Positions 53,287 through 60,900 of a DNA stretch of 64,000 bases are shown in pieces. The stretch's first letter is position 1. Every line of letters begins with the position of its first letter. A program made the position numbers and the translations under genes. Source of the DNA: Merdivicinus sp050943495. GTDB lineage: Bacteria; Bacillota; Clostridia; Oscillospirales; Ruminococcaceae. The notes under the pieces were generated by a model. That model was not told the origin of the DNA, did not search any database, and was given only the letters and a program-made list of their open reading frames with translations. The stretch is taken from positions 236,196 through 300,195 of the forward strand of contig JBMNPH010000002.1 of assembly GCA_050943495.1 (NCBI GenBank), in the 5' to 3' direction.

Positions 53287-53325
53287 CAAAAAAACCGCCT
53301 CTATTTTCAGAAGCGGTTTTTTCTA
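53287..53325. terminator. Terminator between the decarboxylase cluster and the third binding protein
   Basis: A stem (AAACCGC...GCGGTTT extended by CTCT/AGAA pairing with one mismatch) is followed by a T run on the plus strand and has an A run before it, so it serves both converging genes. Confidence 0.85.
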
Positions 53326-53331
53326 TTTGTT

Positions 53332-54711
53332 TTATTTGTTGGCATTCTCCCAAGCAGCTGCTTCCGTCTTCAGCCATTCGTCGGCCGCCTGACGGTACAT
53401 CGGTTCAATTGATGCAACAATAGTTGCAACCGGTACGCCTGCCATAAAGTCTTCGTTAAATTTTTCGTTCGCTTCCGTCAGAATCGAACTGGTAAACATG
53501 CTCTGCTGGAGGATAAAGTTATACTCGGTATTCTTGATTTCCTCCCAACGCTCTTCTCCCAGAAGCGGAACAATACTTTCTTTCAGTTCTTCTTCTCTTC
53601 CAACCAATTCCATGTAATAAATCCAGGCCATACCGCCTTCGGGATTTTTCGCTGCTGCCGGTACGCCATATCGGCTCTGCGAAGTAGCCTGTGCCATCGG
53701 ATCTCCGCTCGGTCCAACCGGATAGTCAACAAAATCCAATTCTGCGTTCATATTTTTCTTGAAGTTTGTCATGGTACCGGTTGTCTCAAATACCATTGCA
53801 ATTGTTCCATCCATGAACGCCTGCCGGTTGTCTGGTGTATCTGCTATGCATTTGTCCTTCAGCAGCGCATCCTGATACATCTGCAGCGCCTCTATTGTTT
53901 CTGGAGACGATATAATGATATCAATTGTCGGTTCTTCTTTATTAAAGACGAAATCGCCGCCGCCATTCATCTGAGCCAATGGATACTGCCAACTCTGTGA
54001 ACCGAATCCCCACTGATCGATTGTTCCATCGCCATTGGTATCCTGGGTCAATGCACGTGCACATTCCATGAAGGTATCAAAGTTCCAATTTCCTTCTTTA
54101 TAATACTCATATGGCGTCTTCAAACCATTATTTTCAAACATGGTCTTATTATAAACGATCGCCTTCTGCATTGCCATCGGACCAACTGCATAGACATGTC
54201 CGCGCCATGTTCCATATTCCATATATGCCGGCTCAAATACCGGATCACTCAAATCTGCTAATTCTTCCAGCGGCATGAGTGCTGCATTGACGATCATATC
54301 TGCCTGCCGGTTGTTGGACAACGATACGACATCCGGTGGATTTCCCGCTGCAATAAATTTCAGCATATTTTCCACACTATTTTTTTCTGTCAGGATTGTT
54401 ACCGTTCCGCCATATTTTTCTTCAAATTCCGCCACCTTGGCATCGGAATCCGCATTGGTACCTGGAGCATCGCCAAAAATGGTAATATTGGGATTTTCCA
54501 GAGTTGCAAATCTCTCTTCATTGCTCAACGTTTCTCCCGATGCGGAAGACTCTCCGGACTCCGAAGATGCTTCAGTACTCGTCTCTGTCGAAGTTTCCGT
54601 ACTGGCAGTTGTAGATGTACTGCTGCTTGATCCCCCAGTTGTGCATGCAGTCATAGCAGCCATTGCACTTGCCGCCAACATTGCTGCAAGAAATCTTTTA
54701 CACGAACTCAT
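53332..54711 (-). CDS. Lone extracellular sugar-binding lipoprotein
   Basis: A 459-residue substrate-binding lipoprotein of the UgpB/MalE type. The signal sequence starts MSSCKRFLAAML and ends in a lipobox MTAC, followed by a long Ser/Thr linker. The mature part has AQMNGGGDFVF, TMTNFKKNMNAELDFVDYPVGP (in parts: FVDYPVGPSGDP) and EGGMAWIYYMEL, typical of CUT1 binding proteins. GGGAGG lies 8-9 bases before the start. No permease or ATPase gene flanks it, so it must work with a transporter encoded elsewhere, or act as a sensor. Confidence 0.88.
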   Translation of the reverse strand: MSSCKRFLAAMLAASAMAAMTACTTGGSSSSTSTTASTETSTETSTEASSESGESSASGETLSNEERFATLENPNITIFGDAPGTNADSDAKVAEFEEKYGGTVTILTEKNSVENMLKFIAAGNPPDVVSLSNNRQADMIVNAALMPLEELADLSDPVFEPAYMEYGTWRGHVYAVGPMAMQKAIVYNKTMFENNGLKTPYEYYKEGNWNFDTFMECARALTQDTNGDGTIDQWGFGSQSWQYPLAQMNGGGDFVFNKEEPTIDIIISSPETIEALQMYQDALLKDKCIADTPDNRQAFMDGTIAMVFETTGTMTNFKKNMNAELDFVDYPVGPSGDPMAQATSQSRYGVPAAAKNPEGGMAWIYYMELVGREEELKESIVPLLGEERWEEIKNTEYNFILQQSMFTSSILTEANEKFNEDFMAGVPVATIVASIEPMYRQAADEWLKTEAAAWENANK

Positions 54712-54898
54712 GGTTAAACCTCCCAAATTTTTTTAAATATGTTTGCTGTTTTTAGCATGTTTTCATTTTAGCAACAAAATTGGTTTCTGTAAATGGCGTT
54801 TTTTAGAAATCAAACTGTTTATTTTAGATTTTTACCATTCATTTTTGGTTTTTCACATTTTATCCAACTAAATATTTTCTACTTTTTCTCCAAAATAC

Positions 54899-54927
54899 TT
54901 GAATTTTATACAAAATTCTGCTATTCT
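54899..54927 (+). promoter_or_regulatory. Sigma-A promoter of the amidohydrolase gene at 55 kb
   Basis: TTGAAT and TATTCT separated by 17 bases, 30 bases before the start codon. The upstream 54.73-54.90 kb stretch is very AT-rich and shows no gene. Confidence 0.65.
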
Positions 54928-54957
54928 GATGGTAACTTAACTTTGGAGGGTTGTTCT

Positions 54958-55785
54958 ATGGTACTGGATTGTCACATTCATATGGAAGACAAAATGGATC
55001 CGCCACAAGTCTTTGCCCAAAAACTGAATCAGGCTGGAGTCGATGGCGGAATCGTCTTTTCCAATTATCCTGCTTCTTTTTTTAACGGGAAAGCAGAAAA
55101 AGGTAATGCTCAGCAGCGTCTGCAGCAAGTGCTTGATTTTACAAAAAATATGCCGCTTTGTTTCCCGTTCTTCTTCATTGATCCCATGGAAGACGATGCA
55201 CTAGATCAGGTAGATCAGGCAGTTGCCTCCGGAATTGCTGGATTCAAAGCCATTTGCTGCCACCACTATCCCCAAGATGACCGTGCGATGAAAGTCTGGG
55301 AACGGATCGCTTCTTACAAAAAACCATTGCTTCTTCATTCCGGTATTCTATATAACAACAGCCCTTCCGCCGAATACAATCGCCCAGCAAATTTTGAACA
55401 TCTTTTCTATATTGACGGACTTCGTTTTGCTATGGCCCATATTTCCTGGCCCTGGGTGGATGAACTGATTGCCGTTTTCGGAAAATGGCACAGCCTTCAC
55501 CGCAATAAGGATTCTCATATGACTGCGGAACTGTTTGTCGATATGACCCCTGGCACACCTCCAATCTATCGCGAAGAAGCTCTCACAAAACTTCTGACCG
55601 TCGGCTATGCCTTACTTCCAGAACGTTTGATGTTTGGTACCGATTCCTGTTCTGTCTATGCCTCGGAATCTTCTGCATGGAAAGTTGAGCGGGATCGGGC
55701 CATTTATCAGAGGCTCGGCATCTCAGAACCAATACAGAACGCCATCTTTGCGGATAATCTCAAACATTTTGTCGGTTTGGAGTAG
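54958..55785 (+). CDS. Amidohydrolase-2 family TIM-barrel protein
   Basis: A 275-residue cytosolic metal-dependent hydrolase or decarboxylase-like protein. The metal-binding CHIHMED lies near the start (residues 5-11), GFKAICCHHYPQDD supplies mid-barrel ligands, LLLHSGIL near 128 and AMAHISWPW near 164 carry His, and MFGTDSCS near 225 carries the Asp. The upstream frame to 54793 is open but has no ribosome site; the ATG at 54958 has GGAGGG 7 bases upstream. The substrate is unknown. It is convergent with a second amidohydrolase. Confidence 0.8.
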   Translation: MVLDCHIHMEDKMDPPQVFAQKLNQAGVDGGIVFSNYPASFFNGKAEKGNAQQRLQQVLDFTKNMPLCFPFFFIDPMEDDALDQVDQAVASGIAGFKAICCHHYPQDDRAMKVWERIASYKKPLLLHSGILYNNSPSAEYNRPANFEHLFYIDGLRFAMAHISWPWVDELIAVFGKWHSLHRNKDSHMTAELFVDMTPGTPPIYREEALTKLLTVGYALLPERLMFGTDSCSVYASESSAWKVERDRAIYQRLGISEPIQNAIFADNLKHFVGLE

Positions 55786-55805
55786 TTAATTGGTTTCGAT
55801 ATGAC

Positions 55806-55847
55806 AACACCTCCTGACAGCAATTTCGGCTGTAGGAGGTGTTTTTT
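55806..55847. terminator. Terminator between the two amidohydrolase genes
   Basis: A 9-bp stem AACACCTCC / GGAGGTGTT with an inner ACAGC/GCTGT stem, followed by TTTTTT on the plus strand. Confidence 0.88.
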
Positions 55848-55869
55848 CTATCATTTCCGCATCCCGGTC

Positions 55870-56670
55870 TTATTCTTCCCGGAGAATTACCCGTGCGAAA
55901 TTTTTCCAGAGAATTTTTTCCCGCATCACTGGAGGTATTTCCAATGCGTTGAACCGTTCCAATTCCGCCTGATGTGTCCACATGGGGAAATCTGTTCCGA
56001 AAAAGAACCGATCCTCTCCAAAATGCTCGAAGAATTTCCAAGCCTCTTCCTTTGACAAGGCAAAGAGTGAACTGGAAGTATCCATGTAAATATTAGGCGC
56101 TTCATAGACCTCCATGGCTTCCTTCCACTGGGAATATCCTCCAAAATGGGCAGCAATGCAGATGAGATTCGGAAAACGTTCTGCCACTTTTTCCATCCGA
56201 CTGGGAACCGAAAAATCATATCGCGCATCACCGGTATGAAAGAGTATCGCCAGTTTTCCCTCTGCCATCCGATAAATATCCATTGCCTTTTCATCATCAA
56301 TGTGGAATTTCTGGAAATCCGGATGCAGCTTCAGCCCATAATATCCCCGGCTGAGAATCCGTTCCATCTCTTCCTCCAGCCCCTCCATTTCCGGATGCAG
56401 TGTGGCAAAGGGAATGAATTCCGGATGTTCCTGGCATTCTGCCCATATAAAATCATTGATCGCCTGAACCTGTCCCGGTCGAGTCGCCGTCGAACAAACT
56501 AAATACCGATCTACTCCTATTTTTTTCCCGCTTTCCAGAAGAGCCTCTGCTGTTCCATTGCTGTCATGCATGGTCAAGTCGTAGAAGTCCCCAATCGACA
56601 CCACCGCTTTGGCTGCTATTTTTTCCGGAAATATATGCGCATGTGCATCGATGATCCGTTCTTTTCCCAA
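55870..56670 (-). CDS. Amidohydrolase-2 family protein
   Basis: A 266-residue TIM-barrel hydrolase. The N-terminal metal motif is IIDAHAHIFP, GYYGLKLHPDFQKF supplies the next ligand, LAILFHTGD and CIAAHFGGYSQW carry His residues, and RFFFGTDFPMWTH carries the catalytic Asp. Relatives include 4-oxalomesaconate hydratase- and ACMSD-like proteins, but the substrate is unknown. The start is either TTG at 56670, with AAGGTGGGG 6 bases upstream, or GTG at 56682 inside that site; the former is preferred. Confidence 0.8.
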   Translation of the reverse strand: MGKERIIDAHAHIFPEKIAAKAVVSIGDFYDLTMHDSNGTAEALLESGKKIGVDRYLVCSTATRPGQVQAINDFIWAECQEHPEFIPFATLHPEMEGLEEEMERILSRGYYGLKLHPDFQKFHIDDEKAMDIYRMAEGKLAILFHTGDARYDFSVPSRMEKVAERFPNLICIAAHFGGYSQWKEAMEVYEAPNIYMDTSSSLFALSKEEAWKFFEHFGEDRFFFGTDFPMWTHQAELERFNALEIPPVMREKILWKNFARVILREE

Positions 56671-56687
56671 TGTTTTCCCCACCTTAT

Positions 56688-56700
56688 CGAATAATATTCG
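56688..56700. promoter_or_regulatory. Palindromic operator candidate
   Basis: CGAATAATATTCG is a perfect 13-base palindrome about 22 bases downstream of the -10 box of the amidohydrolase promoter, in the transcribed leader, where a repressor would block transcription. Confidence 0.5.
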
Positions 56701-56722
56701 CTATAATTTAGTTATACAAACG

Positions 56723-56751
56723 ATTATACAACATTACTCGATTTTTTTCAA
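56723..56751 (-). promoter_or_regulatory. Sigma-A promoter of the amidohydrolase gene at 56 kb
   Basis: On the minus strand, TTGAAA and TATAAT are separated by 17 bases, about 52 bases before the TTG start. Confidence 0.82.
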
Positions 56752-56905
56752 CTTATATTTTTACAAGAATCCGGTTTAAAAAATCGCAAAAGCTAGTCAT
56801 TATGTAGAGGCGCTGCTATATTTCCGCATTTGTGAAGGGACGAAAAATGAAATTAGACAGTCACACTTCTCAGCGTGGCTGCCCTGATAGGAAAAAGATT
56901 ATCGC

Positions 56906-57637
56906 TTACTTTTTGGTGGCTGAAACGAGCAACATCATTGGACGGCGCATTTCGTCTTTCATTCCGTCTAAATGCATCATTTCTTTGGGTGGCTGCGGTT
57001 CTATGATGCGTTGAAGTTCAAATCCAGTTTGCAGCAATGTATTCAGATATGTCGTTAACGTCCGATGGTACTTGATGACCTTTTCACCTAAAAATATCGC
57101 TTCTCTGCGGCCCTCATAATAGTAGTTATCTACCGGAAAGTGGAGAATTTTCCCGGTTTCATCATAATACCAATCCTGTGTGCCGTAGGAAGTAAAAACT
57201 GGATGCTCAACGGAAAAGACCAAACTGCCGCCTTGCTTTATCCAATTCCCTATGTTTTTCATCAACGACTCATAATCTTGGATATAATGGAACGCCAAAG
57301 AACTTAGTATCACATCAAATGTCTGTTCCGGAAAATGTAAATCTTCCATTGCAATGCACCGATAGTCGATTTGGGGGGCAGAATTAATTTTTTGTGCGGT
57401 TTGAAGCATTTTTTGAGAAATGTCGATTCCAATTACCGATATTGCGTTATTGTCGGCAGCATATTTACAATGCCAACCATACCCACAACCTAAATCCAAA
57501 ACCTTCTTTCCGCAAAAATCAGGAAGCATTTTTTGCAACTCCGACCATTCTCCTGCGCCTTGCAGCCCCTTTTGAGATCGCATCATCTGACTATATTTTT
57601 GGAAAAAACGTTCATGATCATATATATTTTCTTTCAT
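56906..57637 (-). CDS. Class I SAM-dependent methyltransferase
   Basis: A 243-residue methyltransferase of the Methyltransf_11/25 type. Motif I is VLDLGCGYGWHCKYA near residue 46, motif II is VIGIDISQKML near 69, and FDVILSSLAFHYI near 108 is the post-I motif. FSVEHPVF and the acidic GTQDWYYDE form the variable region. The acceptor is unknown. GGGAG precedes the ATG and adjoins a 12-bp inverted repeat that may control translation. The gene is monocistronic, with no functional link to its neighbours. Confidence 0.9.
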   Translation of the reverse strand: MKENIYDHERFFQKYSQMMRSQKGLQGAGEWSELQKMLPDFCGKKVLDLGCGYGWHCKYAADNNAISVIGIDISQKMLQTAQKINSAPQIDYRCIAMEDLHFPEQTFDVILSSLAFHYIQDYESLMKNIGNWIKQGGSLVFSVEHPVFTSYGTQDWYYDETGKILHFPVDNYYYEGRREAIFLGEKVIKYHRTLTTYLNTLLQTGFELQRIIEPQPPKEMMHLDGMKDEMRRPMMLLVSATKK

Positions 57638-57648
57638 TTTAAGATTCT

Positions 57649-57689
57649 CCCATGTAAATATTTTCGATAGGTTTTGCTATTTACATGGG
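57649..57689. promoter_or_regulatory. 12-bp inverted repeat in the leader of the methyltransferase gene
   Basis: CCCATGTAAATA (57649-57660) and TATTTACATGGG (57678-57689) are perfect inverted copies with a 17-base spacer. On the minus strand the proximal arm ends in GGG, which forms part of the ribosome site of the methyltransferase. It may be a protein-binding dyad or an RNA hairpin masking that site. Confidence 0.55.
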
Positions 57690-57849
57690 CTTATGCAATC
57701 TTTTGACAAATGATACCGCCACACATATTCAAATTCCCCCTTTCGGAGACTGTATTATAGCGCTTATTTGTGAAAATTTCTACCATTCAGAGGATGAAAT
57801 ACGATCATTATCACCCGAGACATAGCAGCTTACGAGCCGTATTTAAACA

Positions 57850-57878
57850 AGGGGTACCACATTTGAATGTAGTACCCT
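57850..57878 (-). terminator. Terminator of the surface protein gene
   Basis: A 12-bp stem (GGGTACCACATT / AATGTAGTACCC, one mismatch pair) lies 24 bases past the stop codon. On the minus strand the tail CTTGTTTAAA is poor in T, so termination may be modest. Confidence 0.6.
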
Positions 57879-57900
57879 TATTGTTGTTATGAAATTTAAC

Positions 57901-60900
57901 TCAGCGCATCGCGCCATCGGCGCCAAGATAGTACCCGTCGATTGTAGTGTTATATGCCATACCGCCCCAATCTTTGAGGTAGTACCATGCGCGATTGATA
58001 TACTGCCAGCCGGTTGCCATACCGCCCCAATCCTTGAGGTAGTACCATACTCCATTGATATGCTGCCAGCCGGTCGCCATACCGCCCCAATTCTTGAGGT
58101 AGTACCATACTCCATTGATATGCTGCCAGCCGGTCGCCATACCACCCCAATCCCTGAGGTAGTACCATATACCATTGACATACTGCCAGCCGGTCATCAT
58201 ATTTCCGGTAACAGGCTTTAAGTAATACCAGACACCGCTGATATACTGCCAGCCTTCTGCCATGACGCCAGTTTCAGGTTCGAAATAATACCAGAATTCG
58301 CCCTCTTTCAGCCAGCCAGTTACTGCGTTACCATCCTGATAGTAACGCCAGCTGCCTGTACGATCCTGCTTCCATCCGTCAGATACAGGCGGGATATATG
58401 GAAGGGTGTCTGATGGTATATTTGGAGTATAGTTTAAAGTCAAGGTCACTGTTATAATTGTGTCGTTATCATCCACACAATAATCATACTGAACAATGGG
58501 ATTTTCCGCACCATTTTTCCAGGAAACCGTTTTGCCGTCATTTTCGAGGACAGCGTTCTGTACTTTCACATTGCTCACTTTTGACCAATCATCAAGTAAT
58601 GTCGATAGGTCAAAGTTCCACTTTTGGTCAGTCGTCGATGCAATCTCTACCGTGAATGTCTGACCAAAACAAGTTACTACATCTAAATTCGGATTCTGTG
58701 ACAGATCCAACTCTATCAGCTGGTTTTCATAGCAGTACAGGATTTCCAGCAGCGGATTCTGTGACAGATCCAGTTCCGTCAGCTGGTTATTCGAACAGTA
58801 CAGGATTGCCAGCTGAGGATTCTGCGACAGATCCAGTTTTGTCAACTGGTTCTTATGGCATAACAGCCCCTGCAGATTCGGATTCTTTGTCACATCCAGT
58901 TCCGTCAGCCGATTTTCAAAACAGTCTAGCGTTATCAACTCCGGATTTTCCGTCACATCCAGTTTTGTCAGCTGATTTCTGTCACAATTCAGATTCATCA
59001 ATTCCGCATTGTTCGAAACATCCAGTTCTGTCAGCTGATTTTCATAGCATATCAGTACTTTCAGCGCCGGGTTCCTTGTCACATCCAACTCTGTCAACGG
59101 ATTATCAGCACATTCCAGTGCTTCCAGTGCCCGGTTACTTGTCACATCCAGCTTTGTCAGCTGATTTTCATAGCATACCAGTACCTTCAGCGCCGGGGTC
59201 ATCGTCATATCCAGATCCGCCAGTGAGTTTCTTGAGCAGAATATCTCGTACAGGCTGGTACAATTCGATACATTCAATTCTGTCAGCTGGTTATCAGAGC
59301 ATTCCAATGTTTCCAGCGCCTGATTCTTGGTCAAATCCAGCGTCTCCAGCATATTCTGGTGGCATCTTATAGATACCAATGCCGAATTTTTCGACGTATC
59401 CAGTTCTGCCAACTGATTCGTATTGCATTGAAGCACCTGCAATTCCGGATTATTCGACAGATCCAGTTCCGTCAGCTGATTAATGTGGCATGCAAGTTCT
59501 TGCAATTTCGTATTCTTGGAAATATCCAGTTTTGTCAGCTGGTTATTTCCACAGTACAGAATTTCCAGCTTTAAGTTATGTGATACGTCCAATTCTGTGA
59601 GCAGATTGTCATTGCAGTTCAGACTGAGCAGATTCGGAAAATGTTCGATTCCTTCCAGGCTGGTGAGTCCTGTCCCACCCAATTCAATCCTATCAACCGC
59701 TTCTCTCTCTGCCGTAGAAAGAATCCCATCTCCGTTCGTATCAAAATTGTCCGATAAATAATTTTGCAATACTTCGTCCGGGAAATATTCGTCTGTAATG
59801 GAAATGGATCCATCGGGCAGTTCCACAGCAGGTGGGAAGGTCTTGGTAACAACTGCTGTCCTTCCATCATCCAGGATCGTCACTATCGCCATTTCTCCGT
59901 TGATCGTTGCCGCAAAACCTGCTGCAAATTCATAGTCTTCACTTGCTGTCAATGTGATTTTTACGGTGTAAACCTGTGAAAGCTCTGCTCTTCCACTGAC
60001 AGGTTCACCTTCCGCATTCTCACCCTTGTACCATGCGACCTTAGCGTCTGCTATCCCCGTCGGCAATCCATAGGAATCCCATACGATGGATTCATCCAGA
60101 ATTACATCTTCCGTCGGTGCAGTAAGGGACATGCCTGCATTGGCGGCAGGATTTCGACTTACGGTCACATTAACCGCAGCCGTCATTCCGCCATAGCTGA
60201 TGGTAACCGAGGTCGTATCCAATGTCATTTTTTCCGGTGCGAAGGTACAGTCACCCAAATTCACCGATTCAGACGAACTGTCGTTATAGTAGGCAGTTAC
60301 CACCATACCCGTGGGATCAAAGATTTCCCCTATGTAATATTCCGTTTTTGCCGGAGGTGTTGTGATTTTAATTTCTGTTAATACTCTGGGAGGATGTACG
60401 GTCACAGGTACTGTAGCCGTCTTTCCGCTGTAGCTGACGGTAACTTCGGTCGTTCCCTCTGTCAGCGGATCCGGTGTAAAAATACACTCATCCAGCGGAA
60501 CGGAGACTTCCGTTCCATCATTGTACCGGGCGGTAATTTCCATGCCAGTGGGATCAAATTTGTCCCCATCATAGTATACCGTCTTGTCAGGTTGCTTGGT
60601 TACCGAGATGCTCTCCAGTTCCTTCTTCTGTACACTTACCGTCACCTGCGCACTCTTCCCAGAATAGCTGACAGTAACCGAAGTCGTGTCCAATGTCATT
60701 TCTTCCGGTGCGAAGGTACAGTCACCCAAATTCACCGATTCAGACGAACCGTCATTATAGTAGGCAGTTACCACCATACCGGTGGGATCAAAGCTTTCCC
60801 CTACATAATATTCCGTTTTCGCCGGAGGTGTTGTGATTTTGATTTCTGTTAACACTCTGGGAGGACGTACGGTCACAGGTACTGTAGCCGTCTTTCCGCT

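Noticed and set aside
57935..58330. Short tandem repeats as a CRISPR array
   Set aside because: The units are coding, contiguous without unique spacers, and translate to cell-wall-binding repeats.
58656..59372. A 238-codon frame on the plus strand across the leucine-rich repeats
   Set aside because: It is the antisense of the 63-bp repeat array, has repetitive Ser/Pro-rich composition forced by it, and no ribosome site.
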